From: Sphingomonas_R arantia
GTDB lineage: Bacteria; Pseudomonadota; Alphaproteobacteria; Sphingomonadales; Sphingomonadaceae
Length of the DNA: 64,000 nt
NCBI RefSeq assembly: GCF_042682045.1
Contig: NZ_JBHUGS010000001.1
Span: 496,001 to 560,000, forward strand
Direction: 5' to 3'
Shown piece by piece: positions 40,201 to 48,724 of this stretch. The translations under genes and the position numbers were made by a program. The notes below the pieces were generated by a model that was not told where the DNA came from, ran no database searches, and worked only from the letters and a program-made list of their open reading frames with translations. Each line of letters begins with the position of its first letter. Position 1 is the stretch's first letter.

Positions 40201-40264
40201 CCCGTTCGGTTCGAGCCTGTCGAGAACGCTGCGCTGAGTTCTCGACAGGCTCGAACCGAACGGG
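40201..40264. repeat. Family A palindrome, copy 3
   Basis: Perfect 27-bp arms with core GTTCGAGCCTGTCGAGAAC surround a 10-base loop (GCTGCGCTGA), 20 bases after the dxs stop. The position suits a transcription end. Confidence 0.9.
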
Positions 40265-40330
40265 TTTTGGTTTGGGGGTTGGAGCAGTAGGGCTGAGCTT
40301 CCCGGAGTTGTTATAAGAGTGAAGCGGTAG

Positions 40331-40377
40331 GCTTCTCGGCTTCGCTCGAAGGGCCCCCTCGACTTCGCTCGGGATGG
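40331..40377. repeat. Family B element, copy 2
   Basis: TTCTCGGCTTCGCTCGAAGG and CCTCGACTTCGCTCGGGATG are imperfect inverted halves, nearly identical to the copy at 12217. Confidence 0.75.
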
Positions 40378-40751
40378 GCGGGGTTTGTTAAGTCCTCACA
40401 CTGGTAAACCTTCTGCGCGTGGCTCGAATGGGCGCGTCGCTCGCCCGGCTTTCGACGCTTCGTTGTTTCTTGCCTATCAAAACCTCCCCCCCGTTTGTGC
40501 TGAGTAGAGACCGAGTAGCGCTCTGGCGCGTATCGAGGGGCCGTATCGAAGCATTGGCTGGCGGGCAGGACTGATCCTTCGATACGGGCCTTCGACTTCG
40601 CTCAGTCCCTACTCAGGACGAACGGGGTTTTGAATGGGGAGAGGTCGCGGTGGGCGTTCTTGGCACGCGCCGCACCCCCTAAAAACCGCTGTCCTATTTG
40701 GATTTGCTGCTGTCAGGCTCGCCATGCGGGCTCTCTTTTGGGGGAGTTCTT

Positions 40752-41684
40752 ATGGATCGGGGTTGGATCAGGGTGGCGGCCGCGGTGGCCGGGGGGCTGG
40801 CGTTTGCGGTCGCGGTGCTGGCGGTGGCGGCGTGGGTGCGGGCGGAGCGGCGGCGGCGGATTGCGGGGCTGAGTGCGCGCATCGCGGAGGCGGGGGCGTT
40901 CGTGCAGGCGCGGGAGCGTTATGCGGACGGCGACGCGGGGATGGCGGCGGCCTTGCCGTATCTGCTGCTGTGTGCGGCGGGGTTCGGGGTGTTGCTGGTG
41001 CCGGGTGGGGCGGTTGCGGGGGCGGCGTTCCTCGGTGGGTATCTCGTCACCGCGCGGATGCTGGTGCGGGCGGTACAGAATGACGAGCTGACCGCTTTGC
41101 TGTGGCTCAGGTGCGCGGTGCATCTGGTGCAGGGGGCGGTGGTGGCGCTGGTCGGGGCGCGGGTGCTGGGCCTGGATGGGACCGGGGACGCGGCGAGTTT
41201 GGCGACGGGGCTGGCGTTCGCGGCGGGGTATGCGCCCGACCTGGGGCTGGCGGGGATCGGGCGGCGGTTGCGGGTGCGGTTCGCCAAGCCGATCGACGAC
41301 GCGGCGCTGGCGGGGACGAGCGTGCAGCCGCTGGAGATGATCGACGGGATCGACGGCGAGATCGCACGGCGGCTGGAGCAGGGCGGCTGGTACGACGTGC
41401 AGAATCTGGCGACCGCGAACCCGGTGCTGGTGCATCTCGCGACGCCCTACGGGCTGCATCAGGTGGTCGACTGGGTGGGGCAGGCGCAACTGGCGCTGCG
41501 TGTCGGCAGTGCGGCGGCGCGGGCGTTGCGGGCGGTGCATGTCCGGACGCTGTTCGATCTGGAACGGATCGGGGCGGGGGCGCTGGCGGAGCCGCTGGGG
41601 CTGGAGCCGGGGGTGGTCGCGCTGCTGGTCGACGAGCCGCATGTCGTGCGGTTGCGCGCGCTGCGTATGGTGCTGGCGGCATGA
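40752..41684 (+). CDS. Unrecognised membrane protein with C-terminal HhH-like module
   Basis: The 310-residue protein has an N-terminal helix (VAAAVAGGLAFAVAVLAVAA), a polar spacer, and three or four further helices (ALPYLLLCAAGFGVLLVPGG, AAFLGGYLVTARMLV, HLVQGAVVALVGARVLGL). The soluble C-terminal third, from about residue 185, contains MIDGIDGEIARRLEQGGWYD, then VQNLATANP. A second similar stretch, ALRAVHVRTLFDLERIG, follows. These resemble helix-hairpin-helix (DUF4332-like) modules. No family is recognised overall. GGGGGAG lies before ATG 40752. It overlaps the next gene by 4 bp. Confidence 0.75.
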   Translation: MDRGWIRVAAAVAGGLAFAVAVLAVAAWVRAERRRRIAGLSARIAEAGAFVQARERYADGDAGMAAALPYLLLCAAGFGVLLVPGGAVAGAAFLGGYLVTARMLVRAVQNDELTALLWLRCAVHLVQGAVVALVGARVLGLDGTGDAASLATGLAFAAGYAPDLGLAGIGRRLRVRFAKPIDDAALAGTSVQPLEMIDGIDGEIARRLEQGGWYDVQNLATANPVLVHLATPYGLHQVVDWVGQAQLALRVGSAAARALRAVHVRTLFDLERIGAGALAEPLGLEPGVVALLVDEPHVVRLRALRMVLAA

Positions 41685-42226
41685 GCGGGTTCGACGCGAA
41701 GGTTTTGCCGGCGGCGTATCGCTGGCTGGGGTCGATCGGGACCTTGCCGCGGATGCTGGCCGAGGGGCTGGCGCTGTACGGCGTGCGCGAGACGGCGGGG
41801 GCGAAGGATACTCCGGCGATCCTGGACTGGGCGCGGGAGGCGAAGGTGGCGGGGTATCGCGCCGATGCGACGCCGTGGTGTGGGCTGTACCTGGCGGTGG
41901 TGGCGCGGCGGGCGGGGTGGGCGGTGCCGGACGCGCCGCTGTGGGCGCTGAACTGGGGCAAGTTCGGGGTGGCGGCGGACCGGCCGATGCTGGGTGATGT
42001 GATGACGTTCGTGCGGCCGGGGGGCGGGCATGTGGCGCTGTATGTGGGAGAGGATGCCGCGGCGTGGCATGTCTTGGGGGGAAATCAGGGCGATGCGGTG
42101 GGCTTTGCGCGGATCGCGCGGGGGCGGATGCGGGCTGTGCGACGGCCGCCTTATCGGCTGGCGCCGGCTACTGTGACGGTGCGGCGGCTCGCGGCGGCGG
42201 GGGGTTTGTCGGTGGATGAGGCTTGA
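41681..42226 (+). CDS. TIGR02594-type (CHAP/NlpC-like) peptidoglycan hydrolase
   Basis: The 181-residue protein has PWCGLYLAVVARRAGW (catalytic Cys), GDVMTFVRPGGGHVALYVGE (His) and WHVLGGNQGDAVGF (third polar residue and the conserved GGNQ), as in the phage-associated TIGR02594 family and endolysins. There is no signal peptide, so export would need another route. The ATG overlaps the upstream membrane protein's stop (ATGA), so translation is coupled. Endolysins are often paired with a membrane protein for release; that comparison is inference. Confidence 0.75.
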   Translation: MSGFDAKVLPAAYRWLGSIGTLPRMLAEGLALYGVRETAGAKDTPAILDWAREAKVAGYRADATPWCGLYLAVVARRAGWAVPDAPLWALNWGKFGVAADRPMLGDVMTFVRPGGGHVALYVGEDAAAWHVLGGNQGDAVGFARIARGRMRAVRRPPYRLAPATVTVRRLAAAGGLSVDEA

Positions 42227-42266
42227 GGGGTGCTGTGGTCCGAGTTTGAGCGACCCCTCCCACCCT

Positions 42267-42328
42267 CCGTTCGGTTCGAGCCTGTCGAGAACGGCGCGCA
42301 GGGTTCTCGACAGGCTCGAACCGAACGG
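42267..42328. repeat. Family A palindrome, copy 4
   Basis: Inverted arms with core GTTCGAGCCTGTCGAGAAC surround a loop of GGCGCGCAGG, 40 bases after the hydrolase stop. A half copy follows at 42376-42401. Confidence 0.88.
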
Positions 42329-42375
42329 GGTTTGGGTTGGTCTCGACGGGTTTAGTCCGGGTGCGAGATGGGGCA

Positions 42376-42401
42376 GTTCTCGACAAGCTCGAACCGAACG
42401 G
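42376..42401. repeat. Family A half element
   Basis: One arm only (GTTCTCGACAAGCTCGAACC) lies about 48 bp after copy 4. Its AAGCTC form matches copy 1 rather than its neighbour. Confidence 0.7.
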
Positions 42402-42441
42402 CGTTTTGGTGAGGGGTTTGGCCAGCGACTCCGGCGCTGCA

Positions 42442-42476
42442 GCGGGAAGCGGGAAGCGGGAAGCGGGAAGCGGCAA
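42442..42476. repeat. Tandem heptamer (GCGGGAA)4-5 upstream of tlyA
   Basis: Four perfect copies of GCGGGAA and one GCGGCAA lie head to tail, ending 37 bp before the tlyA ATG. Seven-base units are not a multiple of three, so copy-number change could alter spacing. Confidence 0.9.
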
Positions 42477-42513
42477 GGCTTCCCCCCGTGCTTTGCATCC
42501 GCCATGGGGATGC

Positions 42514-43278
42514 ATGGCCAAGACGCTGCGGGTGGATCGGATGCTGGTGGAGCGCGGGCTCGCCGAGAGTGTCGCGCGGGCGCAGGCGCTGGTGCTGGCG
42601 GGGCTGGTGTTTTCGGAGACGCGGCGGATCGACAAGGCGGGGCAGTTGCTGGCGATCGACGCGCCGGTGAGCGTGAAGGGGCGCGAGCATCCGTGGGTGT
42701 CGCGCGGGGGCGTGAAGCTGGCGCATGGGCTGGCGCATTTCGGGTGGGATGTCAGCGGCGCGATGGCGATCGACGTCGGGTCTTCGACCGGTGGCTTTAC
42801 CGACGTGCTGCTGACCGGCGGGGCGGCGAAGGTCTATGCGGTCGATTCGGGGACGAACCAGCTGGCGTGGAAGCTGCGCCAGGACGCCCGGGTCGTGGTG
42901 ATGGAGAAGACGAGTGCGCGGAGCCTGACCGCGGACCAGATCGCCGAGCCGATCGATATCGTGGTGTGCGACGCGAGCTTCATCGCGTTGTCCGCCGTGC
43001 TGGACCGCGCGATCGAGTTCGTGCGGCCGGGCGGGCGGCTGCTCGCGCTGGTGAAGCCGCAGTTCGAGGCGGCGCGCGACGAGGTGGAGAAGGGCGGCGT
43101 GGTGCGCGACCCGGCGGTGCATGCGCGGGTGTGCGCGGCGGCGGCGGACTGGATTCGAGCACGCGGCTGGACGGTGGCCGGCATCGCGACGAGCCCGATC
43201 ACCGGACCGGAGGGGAATGTCGAGTTCCTGCTGGGTGCGGTGAAGGATGGCGGCATGGGTCTTATCGACCCAGTCTGA
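42514..43278 (+). CDS. tlyA: TlyA family rRNA methyltransferase (S4-FtsJ)
   Basis: The 254-residue protein begins with an S4 RNA-binding domain (RVDRMLVERGLAESVARAQA). Then comes the FtsJ-type methyltransferase with AIDVGSSTGGFTDVLL (SAM motif I), VDIVVCDASF-like IVVCDASFIALS and LVKPQFEAARDEVEKGGVVR. TlyA 2'-O-methylates rRNA in mycobacteria, and homologues are annotated as haemolysin A. ATG 42514 (MAKTLRVDRML) is the first after the repeat region. It ends 49 bp before the efflux adaptor gene. Confidence 0.93.
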   Translation: MAKTLRVDRMLVERGLAESVARAQALVLAGLVFSETRRIDKAGQLLAIDAPVSVKGREHPWVSRGGVKLAHGLAHFGWDVSGAMAIDVGSSTGGFTDVLLTGGAAKVYAVDSGTNQLAWKLRQDARVVVMEKTSARSLTADQIAEPIDIVVCDASFIALSAVLDRAIEFVRPGGRLLALVKPQFEAARDEVEKGGVVRDPAVHARVCAAAADWIRARGWTVAGIATSPITGPEGNVEFLLGAVKDGGMGLIDPV

Positions 43279-43327
43279 GCTACTATCCTTGTCATGGTGC
43301 ATTTGTCGGGGTAGCTCAACGCCTTCA

Positions 43328-44530
43328 ATGCGCCCGATCCTGCCCGCCCTCCTGATGTTTCTGCTGGCCGCCTGTGGGGGTGACGCCAGTGACGGGGCGC
43401 GTGGCGGAAGCCGCGCCGCGCCGCTGGTGACCGTCGCGATGGCGGCGCCGGCGCGGTTCGTCGACCGGATCGATGCGGTCGGCACCGCGCGCGCCAACGA
43501 GCAGGTAACGGTGTCCGCGCCAGTGACGGAACGCATCCTGAAGCTGAATTTCGAGGATGGCGGCTACGTACAGCGCGGCCAGGTGATCGCGACGCTGGCG
43601 CGCGGGCAGGAGACGGCCCAGCTGGAAGAGGCGCAGGCGCAGGCGCGCGTCGCCGGGCAGCAGCTGAACCGCCTGCAACAGCTGAAGGCGCGCGGTTTCG
43701 CGACCAACGCCAGCGTCGATACGCAGGTGGCGGCGGCGTCGATCGCGCGGGCGCAGGCAGCGGCGGCGGATGCGGCGATCGGCGACCGCGTGGTGCGCGC
43801 GCCGTTTTCGGGACAGGTGTCGCTGCGCATGATCTCCGCCGGTGCGGTGGTGCAGGCCGGGACCGAGATCGCGACGATCAGCGACCTGTCGCGGATCAAG
43901 CTGGATTTTCCGGTGCCCGAGACGTTGCTCGCGTCGATCAAGCCGGGGCAGGCGATCGAGGCGCGCGCGGCGGCCTATCCCGACCGGCCGTTCCGCGGGA
44001 CGATCGCGACGATCGATTCGGTGGTCGATCCGGCGACGCGGTCGGTGGTGGTGCGCGCGGTGCTGAACAATGGCGACCGGATGCTGAAGCCGGGGATGCT
44101 GCTAAGCGTCGCGATCGAGAGCGATCCGCGGACGGCGATCGCGGTGCCCGAACTGTCCGTCGTGGGCGAGGGCGAGGAACGCTATGTGTTCGTGATCGAC
44201 GCGGGCGGGAACGCGCGGCGGACGCCGGTGAAGACGGGCATTCGGCGGGATGGGATGATCGAGATCTTGTCCGGGTTGCGTGCCGGTCAGCGCGTGGTGG
44301 GCGAGGGTGTGGTCAAGGTGACCGACGGCATCAAGGTGCGGACCGGGGCGGCGAAGGCGGCTGCGGCGCGTGTTACGGTGGTGCCGTATCCCCGCGGAGG
44401 CGGGGATACAGTTCGGAGCGCGGAGCTGGACCCCCGCCTGCGCGGGGGTACGCTTCGTGTTCGCGGGGGTGCGTCTTCTTCGGACATGGGTGCGTCCGGC
44501 CAGAGTGCATCCGGTATGATCCGGGTCTGA
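43328..44530 (+). CDS. RND efflux periplasmic adaptor (MFP) lipoprotein
   Basis: The 400-residue adaptor starts MRPILPALLMFLLAACGG, so the Cys in LLAAC is a lipobox. A beta-barrel and lipoyl domain (KLNFEDGGYVQRGQVIATLA), an alpha-hairpin (about residues 100-150, EEAQAQARVAGQQLNRLQQL) and barrel/MPD domains follow. The family links the inner-membrane pump to an outer-membrane channel. The conserved part ends near residue 345. The last about 55 residues read through a palindromic repeat (PYPRGGGDTVR ... DPRLRGGTLRVRGG) and are repeat-derived. The RND pump follows after 4 bp; no TolC-like gene is adjacent. Confidence 0.93.
   Translation: MRPILPALLMFLLAACGGDASDGARGGSRAAPLVTVAMAAPARFVDRIDAVGTARANEQVTVSAPVTERILKLNFEDGGYVQRGQVIATLARGQETAQLEEAQAQARVAGQQLNRLQQLKARGFATNASVDTQVAAASIARAQAAAADAAIGDRVVRAPFSGQVSLRMISAGAVVQAGTEIATISDLSRIKLDFPVPETLLASIKPGQAIEARAAAYPDRPFRGTIATIDSVVDPATRSVVVRAVLNNGDRMLKPGMLLSVAIESDPRTAIAVPELSVVGEGEERYVFVIDAGGNARRTPVKTGIRRDGMIEILSGLRAGQRVVGEGVVKVTDGIKVRTGAAKAAAARVTVVPYPRGGGDTVRSAELDPRLRGGTLRVRGGASSSDMGASGQSASGMIRV
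44386..44449. repeat. Pair of palindromes inside the adaptor gene's 3' end
   Basis: GTATCCCCGC-GGAG-GCGGGGATAC (44386-44409) and ACCCCCGC-CTGC-GCGGGGGT (44430-44449) belong to the CCCCGC/GCGGGG family that elsewhere is intergenic. Here they are translated in frame. Confidence 0.85.
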
Positions 44531-44534
44531 CGCG

Positions 44535-47500
44535 ATGATGCTGTCCGATGTCTCGGTGCGCAGGCCGATCTTCGCGGCGGTGCTGGCGATCCTGCTGACC
44601 GTCGTCGGGATCGTCGCGTTCTTTTCGCTGTCGGTGCGCGAATATCCCGACGTCGATCCGCCGATCGTTTCGGTGTCGACGACCTATACCGGCGCGGCGG
44701 CCAATGTGGTCGAGAGCCGGGTGACGCAGTTGCTTGAGGAGCGGCTCGCCGGGATCGCAGGGATCCAGACGATCACGTCGGTGTCGCGCGACGGGGCGTC
44801 GAACATCTCGGTCGAGTTCGCGCCAGGCAGCGATGTCGATTCGGCGGCGAACGACGTGCGCGACCGGGTGGGCGGCGCGGCGGAGGACCTGCCCGACGGC
44901 ACGTTGCCGCCCGAGGTGCGCAAGGTGGATGCCGATGCGCAGCCGGTGATCTGGTTCGCGCTGTCGGCACCGCCGGGTTGGACGCGCATCCAGTTGTCGG
45001 ACTGGGCCGACCGCAACCTGGTCGATCGGTTCTCGGCCATTCCCGGTGTCGCGCAGGTGCAGGTCGGCGGCGAGGCGCGGCCGGCGATGCGCGTGTGGCT
45101 GGACCCCGCAAAGCTGGGCGCGTTCGCGCTGACGCCGGGCGATGTCGAGACGGCGATGCGGACGCAGAATGTCGAGCTGCCGGCTGGGCGGATCGAGGCG
45201 CAGAGCCAGAATGTCACGGTGCGCGTCAACCGGTCGTTCGCGACGCCCGAGCAGTTTGCACGCCTGATCGTGGCGCGCGGGGCGGGCGGCTATCTCGTCC
45301 GGCTGGGCGATGTCGCACGGGTCGAGCTGGGGCCGGAGAATCCGTATTCGGCGTTCCGGTCGAACGGCAAGACTGGCGTGGGCCTAGGCATCGTGCGGCA
45401 ATCGGGCGCCAATACGCTGGCGGTGGCGGAGGCGGCCAAGGCGGTTGCGGCCGCCGCGACGCCGGGTCTGCCCGCGGGCATGCGGATCGACGTGGCGTCG
45501 GACAGTTCGCTTTTCATCGATCGCGCGATCGAGGGTGTGTACCACACGCTGGCCGAGGCCGCGGTGCTGGTGGTGCTGGTGATCTTCCTGTTCCTGGGGT
45601 CGTGGCGCGCGACGCTGATCCCTGCGGTGACGGTGCCGATCTGTCTGCTCGGCACGTTCGCGGTGCTGTGGGCGGGCGGGTTCTCGATCAACCTGCTGAC
45701 GCTGCTGGCGCTGGTGCTGGCGATCGGGCTGGTCGTCGACGATGCGATCGTTGTGCTGGAGAATGTGTACCACCGGATCGAACAGGGTGAGGACCCGCTG
45801 GTCGCGTCCTATCTCGGCACGCGGCAGGTCGGGTTCGCGGTGATTTCGACCACTTTGGTGGTGTGCGCGGTGTTCGTGCCGATCATGTTCCTGTCGGGTC
45901 AGACGGGGTTGCTGTTCCGCGAGCTGGCGGTGGCGATGGTGGGGGCGGTGGCGTTTTCGGGCTTCCTGGCGCTGAGCCTGGCGCCGATGCTGTGTTCCAA
46001 GCTGTTGCGGAACGAGGAGCGCGGGCGGTTCGCGCATTGGATCGACGCGCGGTTCCAGCGGATCGAGCGTGGGTACGACCGGTCGCTGGCGCGCGCGTTC
46101 GCCAAGCCGTGGATCGTGCTGGGCGTGACGGCGGGCGTGCTGGTGCTGGCGGGGGTGCTCTACACGACGCTCAATTCCGAACTGGCGCCGGCCGAGGATG
46201 TCGGCGTGATCCAGGTGCAGCTGTCGACCGCGGAGGGGACGGGCTTCGCCGAGCTGGACCGCCAGATGAAGCGCGTAGAGCAGAAGATCCTGCCGCTGGT
46301 CGGCGAGGGGCCGGTGCGCGGCGCGCTGACCCGCCTGCCCGGCGGCGGCGCGGACGAGGATTTCAATACCGGCCGGATGGTCGTGTTCCTGAAGCCGTGG
46401 GAGGAGCGGACCGAGACGACGCAGCAGGTGATCGAGGCGATCAACGCGAAGGTGCGCGAGATGCCGGCGATGCGCGGCAATGCGGCGTCGCCCTCCTCGC
46501 TCGGCCGTGGGCGCGGGCAGCCGATCAATTTCGTGATCGCGGGCGCAAGCTATGCCGAACTGGCGCGCGCGCGGGACCGGATCCTGGCGGCGGCGGCGCA
46601 GAACCCCGGGCTCGTCAACTTGGACAGCGACTATAAGGAAACCAAGCCGCAGCTGCTGATCGACGTCGATACGGAGCGCGCGGGCGCGCTGGGCGTGTCG
46701 GTGGATGCGGTGAGCCAGGCGTTGCAGACACTGATGGGGTCGCGGCGGGTGTCGACCTATGTCGATCGCGGTGAGGAATATCGCGTGATCGTGCAGGCGG
46801 AGGCGGACGGCCGGTCGGTCGAGCGCGACCTGCAGCAGGTCTATGTCCGGTCCGCATCGGGGCAGCTGGTGCCGCTCGCCAACCTGGTCCGCACGCGGCA
46901 GGGGGCGGATGCGCGCGAGCTGGGGCGGTACAACAAGGCGCGCGCCATCACGTTGCAGGGTGCGCTGGCGCCGGGCTACTCGCTGGGCTCCGCGCTGACG
47001 TTCCTGGAGACGGAAGCGGCCGCATCGCCCGAGATCAGCGCGATCGGGTATCGCGGTGAAAGCCAGGCGTTCCGTGAGACGGGCAATTCGATCCTGCTGG
47101 TGTTCGCGCTGACGATCGTGGTCGTCTACCTGCTGCTCGCCGCGCAGTTCGAGAGCTTCGTGCATCCCGCCGTGATCATCACGACGGTGCCGCTGGCGGT
47201 GGCGGGCGGGATCATCGGGCTGGCCGCGATGGGCGAGACGCTGAACCTGTACAGCCAGGTCGGCATCGTGATGCTGGTGGGGCTGGCGGCGAAGAACGGC
47301 ATTCTGATCGTGGAGTTCGCCAACCAGTTGCGCGACGAGGGCGTGGCGTTCAGCGATGCGATCGCGCAGGCGGCGGCGCGGCGGCTGCGCCCGATCCTGA
47401 TGACGTCGATCGCGACCGTGGCGGGGGCTGTGCCGCTGATGCTAGCGAGCGGCGCGGGGGCGGCCGCGCGGCGGTCAATCGGCGTCGTGGTGGTGTGGGG

Positions 47501-47654
47501 CGTGTCGATCGCGACGCTAGTAACCATTTTCCTCATTCCGTTGTTGTACCTGCTGGTGGCCCGCCGGACCGAATCGCCCCAGGCGGTGTCGCGCCGGCTG
47601 GACGCGCAGTTGCGGGGCGGACCGTCTGGCGCGGTGGAACAGCCCGCGGAATAG
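44535..47654 (+). CDS. RND efflux permease (AcrB/MexB-like, HAE1 type)
   Basis: The 1039-residue inner-membrane transporter begins with MMLSDVSVRRPIFAAVLAIL, then REYPDVDPPIVSVSTTYTGA. The twelve-helix layout is clear. The proton-relay Asp pair is in ALVLAIGLVVDDAIVVLENV (TM4), followed by GVYHTLAEAAVLVVLVIFLF and GLAAKNGILIVEFANQLRD. It exports hydrophobic drugs or metabolites with the adaptor encoded just upstream. It is not of the heavy-metal (HME) type. Tripartite partners other than the adaptor are absent. Confidence 0.96.
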   Translation: MMLSDVSVRRPIFAAVLAILLTVVGIVAFFSLSVREYPDVDPPIVSVSTTYTGAAANVVESRVTQLLEERLAGIAGIQTITSVSRDGASNISVEFAPGSDVDSAANDVRDRVGGAAEDLPDGTLPPEVRKVDADAQPVIWFALSAPPGWTRIQLSDWADRNLVDRFSAIPGVAQVQVGGEARPAMRVWLDPAKLGAFALTPGDVETAMRTQNVELPAGRIEAQSQNVTVRVNRSFATPEQFARLIVARGAGGYLVRLGDVARVELGPENPYSAFRSNGKTGVGLGIVRQSGANTLAVAEAAKAVAAAATPGLPAGMRIDVASDSSLFIDRAIEGVYHTLAEAAVLVVLVIFLFLGSWRATLIPAVTVPICLLGTFAVLWAGGFSINLLTLLALVLAIGLVVDDAIVVLENVYHRIEQGEDPLVASYLGTRQVGFAVISTTLVVCAVFVPIMFLSGQTGLLFRELAVAMVGAVAFSGFLALSLAPMLCSKLLRNEERGRFAHWIDARFQRIERGYDRSLARAFAKPWIVLGVTAGVLVLAGVLYTTLNSELAPAEDVGVIQVQLSTAEGTGFAELDRQMKRVEQKILPLVGEGPVRGALTRLPGGGADEDFNTGRMVVFLKPWEERTETTQQVIEAINAKVREMPAMRGNAASPSSLGRGRGQPINFVIAGASYAELARARDRILAAAAQNPGLVNLDSDYKETKPQLLIDVDTERAGALGVSVDAVSQALQTLMGSRRVSTYVDRGEEYRVIVQAEADGRSVERDLQQVYVRSASGQLVPLANLVRTRQGADARELGRYNKARAITLQGALAPGYSLGSALTFLETEAAASPEISAIGYRGESQAFRETGNSILLVFALTIVVVYLLLAAQFESFVHPAVIITTVPLAVAGGIIGLAAMGETLNLYSQVGIVMLVGLAAKNGILIVEFANQLRDEGVAFSDAIAQAAARRLRPILMTSIATVAGAVPLMLASGAGAAARRSIGVVVVWGVSIATLVTIFLIPLLYLLVARRTESPQAVSRRLDAQLRGGPSGAVEQPAE

Positions 47655-47679
47655 CGGGCGATGGGGAGCAGGGTACGGC

Positions 47680-48234
47680 ATGGGTGAGATCGCATCGCGC
47701 GGGCAGATCCGCATGGCCGGGCTGCGCTGGGGCATCGTGCTGGTGCCGCTGGTCCTGCTGCTCGGGCTGGCATCGGGGCGGCTGTCGGGGTCCGGATATG
47801 GCAATGACTGGTTCGCGGCGCTGGCCAAGCCGGGGTTCACGCCGCCGGGCTGGATGTTCGGCGTGGCGTGGAGCCTGCTGTACCTGATGATGGGCGTCGC
47901 GCTGGTGATGATCGTGGCGGCGCGCGGGGCGCAGGGGCGCGGGCGGGCGATCGGGTTGTTCGCGGTGCAGCTGGCGTTGAACCTGGCGTGGTCGCCGCTG
48001 TTCTTTGCCGCGCACCGGATCTGGCCGGCGTTCGGGCTGATCCTGCTGATCCTGCTGTTCGCCGCGCTGACCGCGCGGGTGTTCTGGGCGATCCGGCCGG
48101 CGGCGGGGCTGCTGATGTTGCCGTATCTGGCGTGGCTGTGCCTGGCCGCGGCGCTGAATTTCGAGATCGGGCGGATGAACCCGGCGGCGGCGGAGGTTGC
48201 ACATTCTGACCATAGGCCCCACCTTCACGTCTGA
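47680..48234 (+). CDS. tspO: TspO/MBR family tryptophan-rich sensory protein
   Basis: The 184-residue protein has five helices with the family signatures: WFAALAKPGFTPPGWMFGVA, LALNLAWSPLFFAAH and LPYLAWLCLAAALNFEIGRM. TspO binds porphyrins or haem intermediates and modulates stress or tetrapyrrole responses in alphaproteobacteria. GGGAG lies before ATG 47680; the ATG at 47713 is an in-frame alternative nearer the first helix. It precedes the UbiK-like gene by 21 bp. Confidence 0.92.
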   Translation: MGEIASRGQIRMAGLRWGIVLVPLVLLLGLASGRLSGSGYGNDWFAALAKPGFTPPGWMFGVAWSLLYLMMGVALVMIVAARGAQGRGRAIGLFAVQLALNLAWSPLFFAAHRIWPAFGLILLILLFAALTARVFWAIRPAAGLLMLPYLAWLCLAAALNFEIGRMNPAAAEVAHSDHRPHLHV

Positions 48235-48255
48235 ATAATCGGGTTGGGACAGAGC

Positions 48256-48624
48256 ATGCAGACCGAGAACCGCTTCATCGACGACATCGTGAAGATGATG
48301 AACGGCGCCGCCGGAACGCTGGCCGGCGTCGGGCGCGAAGCCGAGTCGTCGGCACGCAGCCGGGCGCGCGAGTGGATCGGCGGGCTCGATTTCGTGTCGC
48401 GCGACGAGTTCGAGGCGGTGAAGGCAATGGCCGCCGCCGCACGCGACGAGGCCGACACGCTGCGCGCGCGGATCGCGGCGTTGGAGGCGAAGGCGGATCG
48501 CGTGTCGCCGACTGTCGCGCCGAGCGTGGTCGAAGCGCCGACGACGCAGTCGCAGTCGCAGGGCCAGTCATACGGTGGGTCGCCGACCGCCTACGGGTCC
48601 GACGGGACGGTCGCACCGTCCTGA
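48256..48624 (+). CDS. ubiK: Ubiquinone biosynthesis accessory factor UbiK (BMFP family)
   Basis: The 122-residue protein starts MQTENRFIDDIVKMMNGAAG and has the coiled-coil BMFP segment (FVSRDEFEAVKAMAAAARDE, ADTLRARIAALEAK). UbiK promotes the late O2-independent and O2-dependent ubiquinone pathway by scaffolding UbiJ in E. coli. The last about 35 residues are Gln/Ser/Pro rich and unlikely to be folded. ATG 48256 is taken rather than the TTG four codons upstream. Confidence 0.85.
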   Translation: MQTENRFIDDIVKMMNGAAGTLAGVGREAESSARSRAREWIGGLDFVSRDEFEAVKAMAAAARDEADTLRARIAALEAKADRVSPTVAPSVVEAPTTQSQSQGQSYGGSPTAYGSDGTVAPS

Positions 48625-48724
48625 GGCGGCTTATCCACAGTTTATCGGTGACGTCCGGGCGACCACGGGTTGCCCGGGCGCTTTGTGGCGTCCAAGCAGG
48701 GTCATCACGGTTGGATTTGGGCGT

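Larger units (their letters stand above)
40181..40751. repeat. 571-bp intergenic repeat cluster (families A, B, C)
   Basis: No gene is supported. In order it holds a family A palindrome (40201-40264), a family B element (40331-40377), unstructured sequence, and a family C unit of about 135 bp (40491-40626). The family C unit is flanked by CCGTTTGTGCTGAGTAGAGA and the inverted CCCTACTCAGGACGAACGGG, with TATCGAGGGGCCGTATCGAA inside. The end holds the ribosome site of the next gene (GGGGGAG). Confidence 0.8.

Noticed and set aside
40752..42226. Prophage or gene transfer agent remnant
   Set aside because: Only one phage-like hydrolase is seen, with no capsid, tail, terminase or integrase gene around it.
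42442..42476. Short array of repeats as a CRISPR
   Set aside because: Units are contiguous heptamers with no spacers, and no cas gene is present.
42231..42513. Upstream in-frame starts for tlyA
   Set aside because: They would translate family A repeats and the heptamer tract; the conserved S4 domain begins directly at ATG 42514.
43279..43327. tRNA-like segment (GGTAGCTCAACGCC) before the efflux adaptor
   Set aside because: The D-arm-like string is not followed by anticodon or T-arm (GGTTCGAAT-type) sequence or an acceptor stem.
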